Assembly (NCBI GenBank): GCA_010279815.1
Contig: QEOQ01000515.1
Span: 548,323 to 588,102, forward strand
DNA: 39,780 nucleotides
Direction: 5' to 3'
Source of the DNA: Brachionus plicatilis
Taxonomy: Eukaryota; Rotifera; Eurotatoria; Ploima; Brachionidae
Shown: positions 28,601 through 38,709 of the stretch, in pieces
How positions within the stretch are numbered: the first letter of the stretch is position 1
How the letters are laid out: the number at the start of each line of letters is the position of its first letter
Program-made: the position numbers and the translations under genes
Notes under the pieces: model-generated
Databases searched by the model: none
Told to the model about the DNA's origin: nothing
Seen by the model: only the letters and a program-made list of their open reading frames with translations

Positions 28601-31173
28601 TTAAATATTAATGAGAGATCGAATCTATTAGTGAGTGATAGATTTTTATATTTTTGGTACCATGATACCCTTAATAAAATTTTAAATTCCTTAATTAGTT
28701 TTTACACCTAATTTAAATATTTTTAGGAATCTAAACTAAAAAAAAACAAAAAAAAAATTTAATTTTTGTAAACGAAATTAGACACAATGATTTTGAAATC
28801 AATTCTAGTCAATAAAATGATCGAAAGTAAAATCTCCCATTTTTTTATCCCGAAAAAATTATCCCGTTGAAAAGTATCCCATTCTTTTTATCCCAAAAAA
28901 ACATAAGAAAATTATCCCGTTTTGATAAATTAGAAAATTATCTTATTTTCTTAGCAAGATTTTTACATGCATTTCTTGCTTTGAAATTATGTCAGGAATT
29001 TTTCTTTTATTTATTTGGGTTGCTAAAACTTCATGTTTCACATTTTTTTTTCAGTTTACTTGTAACTTATTCAGCTGAATTAGATTTGAGTGATAATAAT
29101 GATTCTTTTAATATAATTGAGTCGCTTATAAAAAGTGAGAATTTAGAAAGAAGCCAAACGAGATGAGCAAGGACTTGTTGAAAGAGAAATTTCTGAGAGA
29201 ATAGAAGGTTCAACAGATTCGGACATCAAGAATGAAGCAAAGTGATTATGAGAGAAAAATGGCACTTATAAACAACGTGTATCAAAAATGGACCGATGCT
29301 ATTCGGACGAACCTGGGGTCCGCCCCAAAGTATTTTTTTTATTTTTTTTATAAAAATGGACCGAGAATTAGCAAAATCAAGTTTGATCAGTAAAATTAGA
29401 ACTGATGAAAATCAAAGAAAACACCTTGATTTTTGGACAGATATTCAAGTAATCCTTACTATTAATGGTAGCTGAATTTGCTTAACAATGTTAAAACAAA
29501 TTATATAAAAAAAAAAAAATACTAAATAATTAATCTAAATTTTGTAAAATTAAAATTGCTAACAAGAGGGCTGAAAAGAAGGCTATGCCATTCGGAGCTG
29601 CCCTGGAAATTCCCTTTTCCTAAATTATCTTTTAAATATTAGTGGTAGCTAAATTTTTTGATGAAAGTAAATTTTTTATTATATTACTATTTTTTTTTTA
29701 CATATTAAATAAATTATAATTGGTCATAATTATGTTATGGTCATTGAATTAAGAGGCCTAGAATATGAAGTAAGGTTAAAAAAAATAGGACTAACAAGTC
29801 TCGAGGTTAGGAGGAAAAGAGTGGACTTGATACAAATTTATAAAATCACAAAAGGTTTCGAAGAGGTAGAACTGGGTCTAAGAAATACAGGGGACACAGT
29901 AGGAGCTAATAGAAGACACAACAGTCAGATAATAAGGGAAAAATTTGTAAATGCATCCATGAGGGATAATTTTTTACTGAACCGCAACGCTACCACCTGG
30001 AATATGTTACCCTCGGAGATAGCAGAGGCGGATACGGTTAACCAATTTAAAGCCAGAATTGACCGACATATGGCCTCGGAGACTTGGAGGAGATCGGTCT
30101 ACCGAAGCTGAAATTGATGAACTTAAGAAGTATGTGGCCTTAACCAAAACCACAAGCTGACAAAGTGCAGCGTTATAAACTGCACTCGCACTTTATGTGT
30201 TACAGCTTACACTACTACTTCTACTACTACTACTATAATTGCCTTAATAATTTCTTATTTTATATTTCTGAAAAAAAAACGGGACGATATTCTTATTTTT
30301 TTTTTGTATAAAAAAAAACAGGATATTTTTCTTATTTTAAAAATGGGATGATTGCATTAAATAAGAAAACTGGATGATTTTACTATTTACCAAAAAAAAT
30401 TATAAAAATCAAAATAAAAAGAATCTTACGCTGAGTGTTTTTAATTCATGAGCTAGTCTACGTCCAGCAGTTACATAATCTTCATAAATCACGTCATCAA
30501 AATCAATTGTACTTAATGTTTCCATCCATTCTTGTTCAACTAGGCCAATAACACCGATCTAAATATAATTGATTAAGGATACAATGAGGTAAATAGGGAA
30601 CAAAAAAACTTTAATATCATTAAAAGTTAGAATGTGTTTTTGTTCAGCAATGGTAAGTGGCTTATTTGTTTCAGCATCTAAGACATTGCTGATAAGCCAT
30701 GGGAATGTTGTTTCATTTATCAACTGATCTAGAGTTTCAATGCCGAAATCAAAATCATGATTACCAACGCAAGCTATATCGACATTAAATCGGTTCAGTA
30801 TGGGCACCATCTGTTTTCCTTTTGTTATCATGCTCACTTCATAAATAATTTAATTTAGACCAAAAAACTTTTTAAAAAATATTTTAGTACAAGGTGAAGG
30901 CGAAAAAATATCTCCACTGAACATAACTAAACACGGTGACTCATTTTTGAGTAAATTAATTAGAGACAAAAACCTGGCAGCACCACCTGCAGGTTCTCTA
31001 TTGCTCGGTTCAATATTATAAACATCGTTGAAATGAATGATACGCAAATTTTTGCTTGTTTGTTGATTTTGCTCTATGTGAATTGTTTCCTTGGATAAAT
31101 CATTCAGGGTTATTTGACGAATTTCACTATCGGCTGATTCCTCAATTATTTGATTTAAATTTTCGTGAACCAT
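25665..31173 (-). CDS. UshA/5'-nucleotidase-family metallophosphoesterase, paralog 1
   Basis: Nine exons: 31173-30891, 30836-30610, 30558-30430, 27147-27037, 26995-26934, 26880-26622, 26571-26260, 26204-26127 and 26078-25665. The CDS is 1,875 nt, 624 residues. Introns are 41-55 bp except intron 3 (3,282 bp). There is no signal peptide, so it is probably cytosolic. Metal-site motifs in order: HFNDVYNIE (Asp50, with Tyr where many relatives have His), GDIFSPS (GD 87-88), GNHDFDFG (119-126), ALTHMR (220-225) and GGHDHNY (244-250). The C-terminal 5'-nucleotidase domain follows: SNLGNFVCDII, SGTLRSD, GRFPQVSG and YKLATKAYM. The last exon adds a Ser/Arg-rich tail absent from bacterial UshA. The family hydrolyses nucleotides or related phosphoesters; the substrate cannot be read. 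It is a tandem paralog of the gene at 32587-38709, and both end KS(I/L)...I.IKD. Confidence 0.9.
27720..28180. repeat. Iterated TTTTACGTAA motif region in nucleotidase paralog 1 intron 3
   Basis: ATTTTACGTAATTTTACGTA near 27758 and CATTTTACGTAAAATTAC near 27926 repeat a palindromic core. GGGTAAGATTTCATCATTTT (27742) is loosely mirrored by AAAATGATTT...AAGTTATCCC near 28027-28065. It may be another foldback element, but I could not fix its ends. Near 28147 the CCGAATCCCTAAA / GCTCCGCC motif relates to the hairpin at 15144. Confidence 0.4.
28819..30391. mobile_element. Foldback element with ATCCC/GGGAT iterated motif
   Basis: The left arm (28819-28960) carries TCCCATTTTTTTATCCCG, TTATCCCGTT, GTATCCCATT and TTTATCCC. 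The right arm (30265-30391) carries the inverse, GGGACGATA, AGGATATTTTTCTTATTTT and AATGGGATGATT. The left end GATCGAAAGTAAAATC and inverted right end GGTAAATAGTAAAATC are similar. The flanks CAATAAAAT and AAAAAAAAT (28810-28818, 30392-30400) agree at 7 of 9. The interior holds coding-like shreds (a 29364-29448 exon-like frame MDRELAKSSLISKIRTDENQ) and a LINE 3' fragment. It occupies nucleotidase paralog 1 intron 3. Confidence 0.7.
29720..30235 (+). pseudogene. LINE reverse transcriptase C-terminal fragment with (TAC)n tail
   Basis: An open frame at 29737-30111 reads LEVRRKRVDLIQIYKITKGF, GANRRHNSQIIREKFVNASM, FLLNRNATTWNMLPSEIAEA and VNQFKARIDRHM. This is the classic C-terminal end of a jockey/CR1/L2-type reverse transcriptase (RR.R.DLI..YKI..G, R....F..R....WN.LP..I..A..V..FK..ID). 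The 3' UTR has GCAGCGTTATAAACTGC and ends CTACTACTTCTACTACTACT. The frame has no internal stop, so it is comparatively young or selectively intact by chance. It is nested in the ATCCC element. Confidence 0.85.
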
Positions 31174-32586
31174 ATTAAATATTTTATTTAAAATGACTAA
31201 ATTAGAATTAATTGTAAAGTGATCATTGCATTAAAAAATATTTTCGATTTTAATTTTTATTATAATCAGGAAAGGAAATACTTAATACTTAATTAGAGAA
31301 AATTAAATTTATTTTTCAAAAGAGTCTTGCTTTTTTATCTTAATAAAGTTAATAAATATGCATAAAAAACTTAAAATGATGAGCTTAGGTTATTAAAAAA
31401 AACAAGAGCTTTTGAACATTTTAAAAATTCTTAATATTTGTATCAAATAATTCCATTATTTACATTTTAATGCAAAAAATGCTTGAAAATAAAACAATAA
31501 AATAGCAATTTTTGAAAACTTATATAAAATTAAAAAAAAACTAATTTGATATTATTTAAGCTTTTAAAGATATTATTTTTCCATTTTGATTAAATTTAAT
31601 ACCGCATTTACAACAAATAAAAAAAATGAAAAAATTGTAAAAATCTTAGATTTTAAGTCACATTTTTGAGTAAGTTTCAGTTACGTAAGTAATTTATCAT
31701 GAAGATAGAATTTTTTATTTAAAAAAAATTTTATAAGTGATTCCACGTTTGAAATTAGATACAAAATATGAACTGCTATTAAATTTTTTAAGTTGCTAAT
31801 GTTAGCTAAAACTTCTTAGAAATTATGCTCAAAAAATATAATAAATTCTTTCAGAATCTTGATATAAATTATTGTTTTTTTTCTATAAAAGAAACACCCT
31901 AATGAAAAGAATGCTATTGTATTTTTTTGTTTATTAAATGTTTAAATTTATTCGAAAAGAAAGCTTTAGAAGTAAGTTGGGTGAATGAATTTTTCCGTTC
32001 GACTGACCTCTGCAAAGCTTTTCTAGTTTCTATTTAATTTCCTTTAATTTGATTTTGTGATTTATAAAATACGTTTTTTATAGAAAAAAAAACCATCTAA
32101 AAAAAACAATTTATTAAATTATCTAAGAATAAAAACTAAAAATTGATGTTTTTTCTTAATTTTTTTAATTTGATATTTTAGTAAATATTGAATGGAATTC
32201 TCTCAGAATAGATTGCCATGCATTTAGACTCAATCTTTAAAAAGGTTAATTAGACTTTTATCAAAAAATAAAAACTAAAAACTTCAATATTATGCTAAAT
32301 AGCTAATTAGTATAAAAACATAAAGAGAGTTCAGTTTTAATTTTAAAAAAGCTGCATTTACCCTAAGGATAAATCAAAAAGCGTACAAAAACTTATAAAC
32401 ATAAATTCGCCTCATGATTAAAACAAGCAATAAAATTTTAAATTATTTTTTTTTTTTATTTTCATCTTTAAAAATAATATATTCTTTAATTCGTAGTGTC
32501 TTTCTTGCTCCTTAGGAATGTTTTTCTTGCAAATAGGGCTCAAGTTCCTGTAATTTATTTTAAAAAGTTAAAATTATTTTTAGATT
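31174..32586. other. Intergenic region between the two nucleotidase-like genes
   Basis: About 1.4 kb, extremely AT-rich. It must hold the paralog 1 promoter and the paralog 2 3' UTR. I found no coding pattern, inverted repeat pair or RNA gene. Confidence 0.4.
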
Positions 32587-35500
32587 TTAACAAAATGCTA
32601 TTACTTTGTCATCTTTGATTTGGATTGATCTATTCTCACATTCAGGTGACATATCCAGAGATTTATTTTCAAAAGTTTTCAAACTAGCACGGAACTTTTC
32701 ACTTAATTTTATTGTCTTTTTTTCCTTGTATAGCAAAAAATTTCTATATTTCAAAGTTTTTAGCACAAATTGTGCCACAAATCGGAATGTCAATTTATTT
32801 GTTCTTTCATGGCATGTGATCTTCTGTCTCGGCAATACTTCTGGATCTTTGCTACAATTTGTAATCAAGTTGTTTATCTTCACTTTGGCCACTATCTGAG
32901 GTCTGTGCACTTTGTCTTCAGTCTGTGCACTTGGGTTTTTGATCGAATTTATAGTTTTAAAATAGTTTTCAACCAGTGTATACAAAAATGGTATATTTTC
33001 GGATGAAATCTTAAAATATAACTCAATTTGAGTGTTTTCCTATTAAAAGCAGACTTGTTTTTAAGTCACAAATTTTACTTAAATTTTTTTTTCTCCAAAA
33101 GTCCAAAAATTTAAAAAATAAATAATAAATTTAAATTTAAATAATCATTTTATTGTGTTTGACAAATTTATGAAGAAATTAAATTAAATTTTTATTTTAA
33201 TTTCATAGGTCAGGCTTTATATGATAAAATCTATATTGTCTTTGGCTGTCTAATGCATATAGATTTACCATATTTCATTTCTTTTCTTGCAATTTTAGCA
33301 TTATAGTCCTCACATTCATTGAATGCAAAAAAAATCTCACGGGCTAAATGTAATTTATTGTACATTTTTATATTTTTACATTTTTGAGAGAAGAAAAAAA
33401 AATCTCAAAATCAAAAAATCTAAAAAAATTTTCATTCAAGAAAACTAATAATAAATTCGCAATTATTTAAAAAAGAGTTATAGAAAAATTTAAATGTAAA
33501 AACCAAGGATAATTTTTTGAAAATCCCTTTTAATTAATTGCGAATTTATTATTAGTTTTCTTGAATGAAAATTTTTTTAAGTTTTTTTATTTTGAGATTT
33601 TTATTTTTTCTCTCTAAAATGTAAAAATATAAAAATGTACAATAAATTACATTTTGCCATCTCACGACCATGTTAAGCAATGATAAATGACTGGAAAAAA
33701 TATTTTTACAGTAGTTGAGAATTAGGTAGAAATTTTTGTGATCTTCCATTAAATATAATTTTACTTGAAAAATTACTCTTTATAAATGGAAATACAAGAT
33801 AATTTATTCGATTAATGAAAATATTCTGTCTGGGATCTCGAAATGTCGAGGAATCAAGATTAGGACAATTATTATTTTAAGAAAATTTAAGAATTTTTTA
33901 GTCATGATATTCATCGCACAAAAAAAAATTGACAAGTTTTTGGACTTTTGGAAAAAAAAAAAAAATTCAAGTCAAGTTATAACTTTGACTTTTTGTGACT
34001 TATGAACAAGTCTGATTAAAATTAGAAAAATTACAGCTATAGGAGCCTCTTTGAGAACTTGTTCAACATTTTTCAAGAAGGTGTTTGTTGCAACTCTATA
34101 GATTTTCTTCATATCTAAATATTCTTCTTGAATTTTAATTATTTCAGAGTTGACTCTGTTCCCAGGAGTATTTGCGATGCAATATGTGAAAAAAATGCCC
34201 GAAACTTGGGGAAATCTTCCGCCTTTTAGTTCATAATTTGACAAACAACTTTCCAAGAGCTCATGCAGCTCTTTGCCGCTAAGATAAACTACTACTAGTT
34301 CGCAATCAAATGGCAAAATGCTTCGGAGATCTCGTCTTGTAAACGGTCCAGCTTGGTGTACTTTATCACTGCGCAAAGATCCTCCATTTAGAATTGCACA
34401 ATCAGCTTCTACAGAGCTCATGATTATATCACATAAAAAATTTCCCAAATTAGTCTCCCTAGTTCGAACTGAATCATGCAAACCATCCAAAGACTTGTTT
34501 ATTATTCCTAGCTCTTCATCTAGTTTGTTGTCTGCTTCAACTTAATAACACATTGACTGAATTAAATATGAAAATATTAATCAATTGAAAAACTACCTAA
34601 ATGTCTATGAGCGATTTCTTTGATTTCTCTGTCTTCAGGTATTTTAGAATCAACAATTATTTTCTTTATACTCTTAACTAAAGCTTTGTCACTTATTTCA
34701 AGTTCTAGAACCGAAAATTCTTTAAAATCACTGCCACTTTTGACGATCCAACAGTTGTTTACCTAGAAAGTTAATCATAAAAGTTTTTGATAAGATTGAT
34801 TACAATTTGTCATGTCATGATCAATAGAATTTACATTAAAAACGGCAAAAAGTTAATGTTGATTAAAATTTATTTTCTTAAAATATGATCACATTTATTT
34901 GCTAAAAAAAAAATTTAAAAAGAAAATTAAAAACGATATAAAGAAATAGCAAGAGCTTAGACATTTTTAAATATTTGATAGTTCAGGAAAAATAAAATAA
35001 ATGGCAAGGTAGCAATTACACATATTCGATATATCTTGATTCGAAAGTTTTTTTATTTTCTTGCACCAGTCTGACAACCAGTGGAACAAAATGACTCAAT
35101 CCTTACCTGACATAGGCATTGTGAACTATGGTACAAAAACAAAAAAAAATAACAAAAAATGCCAAAGCTTATGTTCTGAAGGACCAAAACATGTTCAGTA
35201 AATTGTAGCAGCTGATAAATTCTTTGTACCGCCAATATACTAATTCTGCAAAACTTTGCAAGATTCAGAAAATTGTGAATTTGGGATATTAAAAATCCAA
35301 CTCAACTTTAAGTGGTGGTACAAAGGATCTATCAGTTGCTACAATTTACAGAACATTTTTTGGTCCTTCAGAACTTAAGATTTGGTACTTTTTAAATTTT
35401 GTTTTTGATTTTTGTACCAAAATTCACAATGTTGTGAATTTTGCAGAATTCTGCAGAATCAGTTTATTGGTAGTACAAAGGATTATCAGTTGCTAAAATT

Positions 35501-38500
35501 TACAAAGCATGTTTTGGAGGTTATATAATTTTTCAGCTTCATAAAAGATCTAACTGCTGAATCTTAAATAGCTTGTATTATTTTATTATCAGTTTCCGCG
35601 AAAGAATTTAAACAATGAAAAGAATAATCCAAGATTGATCCTTTGAAAAGATTACTAAATGTTTTTGGTTTTAGACTCCATTTCCTATTAAATTACGAAT
35701 TTGACTTTTCCTTATTATTTAAATTGTTTCCATTAATTTTAAGGTTAAGATTTATTTTAATTTTTGTTATTTTCACAGATATTTTCTAACTTGACTTTTC
35801 AATAGAAATTTTCATTTTTCATTTCAAAAACCATTTTTCAACTTCTTTTAGATAATTGTTAATCAAGTTTTCAAGATTTCCTATCTTATTGAAAATAAAA
35901 AAAGGAGCAAAATTGAACAAAACAAGATATAGACAAGGATATAGAATAGGGAGCATAGACGGGCTTGGTACAATTTATTTCTATTATCCAAAAAACCATT
36001 TAACCATTCGAAAGATTGTGATTTTAGATATTTAGGCAGCATTTGACAATATCTGGCGTAAAGGTCTTCTTTATAAAATGATAGAAAAGGAAAATATCGA
36101 TCGATCTTATTTTATGGTTAAGAGCATTTTTTAAAAAATGGAAATTTTTTTGTTAATTTATTTCATAAAATTGCGCCTATATTGGCGATCCTAAATTAAA
36201 AAAAAGATTACAAATAAAAGTTAAAAGTTATTGATGACATTAATAAAGTAATTTTTGTTTCTATTTATAAAAAGATGAGAAATTTATACATAAAGAAGTT
36301 AAAATTATGAATTGTTGAAATAAAATTTAGCTGTTTCTATAATATGAGTAAAATTAATAACAAACATTTTCTGAAGGTGTTATCCACCTTCTGATAATAT
36401 TTGTTTTTTGGATATAAGATTCGACCATAGTTTCAAAAAATAAATTGTCAGCAGCGTCTAAATGACTTGAAAATTCTTTTTTTGTTTTAAATATTATGTT
36501 TTTTTTCTTATATAAAAAAAATAACATAAAACAATTAGGTATTTTTTTAAAGGTATAAACGTATAAAATAATAATTCAATTTATTTTTTCATACATTTTT
36601 CATAAGCTTGGCAAGTAAGCGAAAGCTCGGGCCAATATTTATTTTCCAATTAAAATAAAGACGTTTATCAGTCAATCGAAATAAAAATATAAAAAATAAC
36701 AATTTTAAAAATATGGTATTTCTTTTAAAATTTGTGGTTCAAATAAATATTTTTCTGACCCTTTAATGGCTCTTTAAAGTGTTAAATTTAATTGACATGT
36801 GGTATCAAACAAAAAAAAATAAAAATCTTGAATTAAATTATAAAGAAGTAGAGCCAAGAAACAAAAATAAGTTAGATTCTAATAAAATAGAAATGATTCT
36901 AAAAAAAATTAAAAAAATATTTTTTATCTTTATATCTAAAATCTTTCATTAAATTGTATTGCAACTAAATTGTTGTCAAAATAAAATATTTTTAGACTAA
37001 AAAAACATCAAGTGATTTTGAAATTTTTTTGTTGATAATTTACAAAAGTTACTTTAAAATGAAATATTTTGCTGTTTCTAAACAATTATGATTTAAAAAT
37101 TTTAAAAAATCAAATGTTATCAAGCTTACCAAGATCCAAGTAGGATAGATTGATAAGAATTTTGAAAAAAAATTTTGGGGATGCTTGAAATCTTCATCTC
37201 AGAAAAATTCATTTTTCTATTAAAAATTAGATTTATTTAATTAAATCTATTTTATGACATTAACAAGCTAATAGTTTTAACCCAAATGGATTTTTCCATC
37301 CTAATATTAAATATTTTAATAGAAAATATTAAAAAATAATTATATTACTAAATATTAATAATTATATTATTTATGTATCTTTGATCATCTCAAACAATAG
37401 GCAATATATTGAAGGAATTTGATTTTTAGACTTTAATCATGATTTTTTTCCTATTTTAAATTCCGTAAATCGGAAAGAATATTAAAAAATTAGTTACTTT
37501 ATAACACGAGTTTATGATTAGTGAATCTCATGAATTTACGAAAAAAATGGTAAATTCCAATGCTGATGACAATACAAAATAAAACTAACTTGTACTTGTT
37601 CTTATCGTTTCTTCTTCATTTCTTTTTCTCTTCTTTATGAAAAAAAGAAAGGAATAAATAGTGAAAGAGGAAAGAAAAAAACTTCAAAGTTAGTTTTATT
37701 TGTTACTTTAATTTATCTCTCATTACTTTTTTTATTTCATAGTCATGATCATGTCCACCAAGTATCAAATCAATTTCCGGGACTTTTTCAGCTAGTTTAA
37801 TATCATTTTTCCATCTCATATGAGTCAAAGCTTGAAATCAATTTTAGGCTATCTAGATAAAACAATTGATTTTGATTTTAATTTAATTATACCAATAACA
37901 ACATCACATTTCTTAAAAAATTTAAAAACTTTACCTTTTTGTTAGAATTAATAATAGAATTTTAATACTTCGCGTTTTTTAAGAATCGCTGCAAATTTTC
38001 TTGAAATGTGAACAAAAGATTCAAAAATAATGTCGTCGAAGCTGACAGCTGATAATGAACAAACCCATTCTTTTTCAGCTAATCCAATTATTCCTATCTT
38101 AAAAAAAGTTGAAAAAAAAAATAATTTTTTTTTTTTAAATTAGACCTTACTTTTAGTTTATTGACATTTGTAATAACTTGGGTCTTAAGATCTAAAAAAG
38201 GTTCCATTGTTTCGGCGTCATATAAGTTAGTCAAAATCCAAGGAAAATTCGAAAGTTCAACCAACTCTTTAAAAATGTCTACGCCCATATCTTTTATATG
38301 GAAAAGAATTTTAATTTTTTTTAATTTTTCTTCTCTCTCTTAAATACCAAACTCATGATTACCAACAACTGCTGCATTAATTTTAAATTTGTTTAGACAT
38401 TCAATCATTTGAGTTCCCTTCGAAAAAAGACTTACTAAAAGTAATTGATGAACAAATTGACTATTGATTTAAATATTGAAAATTACGTGTGCTGGGGCTA

Positions 38501-38709
38501 AATGCATCACCTGAAAAAAGTACCAGGTTTTTTTTGTTTTGAAAAAAATCTATTGCAGTCTTGAATCTAGCTGCGCCCCCAAAGGGTTCTGTGTCAAAGC
38601 CTTCGATATTATAAACGTCATTGAAGTGAATGATTCTAAGTGTTTTAGAATTTAAATCAACAGGTGATGAATCTTGGAAAACAAAAATTTGATTTTCGAC
38701 ATTTACCAT
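32587..38709 (-). CDS. UshA/5'-nucleotidase-family metallophosphoesterase, paralog 2
   Basis: Nine exons: 38709-38487, 38434-38348, 38290-38151, 38097-37969, 37911-37893 (a 19 nt microexon), 37830-37727, 34762-34597, 34540-34035 and 33009-32587. The CDS is 1,797 nt, 598 residues. Small introns are 52-62 bp; introns 6 (2,964 bp) and 8 (1,025 bp) hold transposons. Motifs: HFNDVYNIE (Asp31), GDAFSPS (67-73), GNHEFDMG, ALTHMRW, GGHDHDYE, WIVKSGSDF, then C-terminal domain TNLGNFLCDII, LNGGSLRSD, GRFPQVSG and YRVATNTFL. There is no signal peptide. Exon 4 has the same 129 nt length and frame as exon 3 of paralog 1. The 34035/33009 splice is chosen because it is in frame and aligns the tail with paralog 1; it is the least certain join. 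Upstream ATGs at 38766 exist but MVNVENQ aligns better with the family. Confidence 0.87.
33342..33658. mobile_element. 317 bp foldback element, perfect 8 bp target duplication
   Basis: ATCTCACG stands at 33334-33341 and 33659-33666. The ends GGCTAAATGTAATTTATTGT and inverted GGCAAAATGTAATTTATTGT match, and the arms (about 115 bp, including TTTTCATTCAAGAAAACTAA and TAATAAATTCGCAATTA) are almost identical. The loop is about 75 bp. The high arm identity suggests a recent insertion. It lies in nucleotidase paralog 2 intron 8. Confidence 0.93.
34950..35900 (-). pseudogene. Second copy of the 21236-22886 LINE family, interrupted
   Basis: 34960-35108 matches 21450-21605 (TTCAGGAAAA, GGTAGCAATTACA, TATCTTGATTCGAAA, CACCAGTCTGACA, GGAACAAAATGACTCA). 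The match resumes after 35531 (AACTGCTGAATCTTA, then AAAGAATTTAAACAATGAAAAGAATAATC). The gap holds a foldback array at 35117-35530. It is far more decayed than the first copy. It is same-sense with the host gene, nucleotidase paralog 2 (intron 6). Confidence 0.72.
35117..35530. mobile_element. Three-armed foldback array inside a LINE
   Basis: The arm at 35117-35236 (GCATTGTGAACTATGGTACA, TTCTGAAGGACCAAAA, AAATTGTAGCAGCTGATA, CTTTGTACC) is inverted at about 35306-35433 (GGTACAAAGGATCTATCAGT, then TTGTACCAAAATTCACAATG). Part of the inverted arm is repeated once more in the same direction at 35460-35525 (GGTAGTACAAAGGATTATCA). The ends share GCATTGTGAA with the elements at 13736 and 18001. The composite could be two related elements or a partial duplication. 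Confidence 0.75.
35900..36140 (+). pseudogene. LINE reverse transcriptase fragment, plus strand
   Basis: The frame QGYRIGSIDGLGTIYFYYPK, then KIVILDI-stop-AAFDNIWRKGLLYKMIEK, then DRSYFMVKS contains reverse-transcriptase motif A region (LDI.AAFDNIWR.GL). There is one internal TAG where Asp/Ser/Lys normally follows DI. It is a short 5'- and 3'-truncated piece abutting the antisense LINE copy. Confidence 0.72.
36141..37570. other. Remainder of nucleotidase paralog 2 intron 6
   Basis: About 1.4 kb of AT-rich sequence with a local hairpin CTGAAGGTG-TTATC-CACCTTC near 36372-36393. I see no coding pattern, and no element ends that I can pair. Confidence 0.35.
37575..37703. mobile_element. 129 bp MITE with ACTAACTTGTAC ends, copy 2
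   Basis: The left end CAAAATAAAACTAACTTGTA and inverted right end ACAAATAAAACTAACTTTGA match, with TA outside both (37573-37574, 37704-37705). The interior is pyrimidine-rich then purine-rich (TTCTTCATTTCTTTTTCTC / GAAAGAGGAAAGAAAAAAA), like copy 1 at 13990-14137. It lies only 23 bp from exon 6 of nucleotidase paralog 2. Confidence 0.85.

Noticed and set aside
33552..33749. Minus-strand 65-residue frame
   Set aside because: It is a translation of a foldback arm, interrupted by the target duplication.
35053..35235. Minus-strand 60-residue frame
   Set aside because: It crosses the LINE/foldback boundary, so it is a chance frame.
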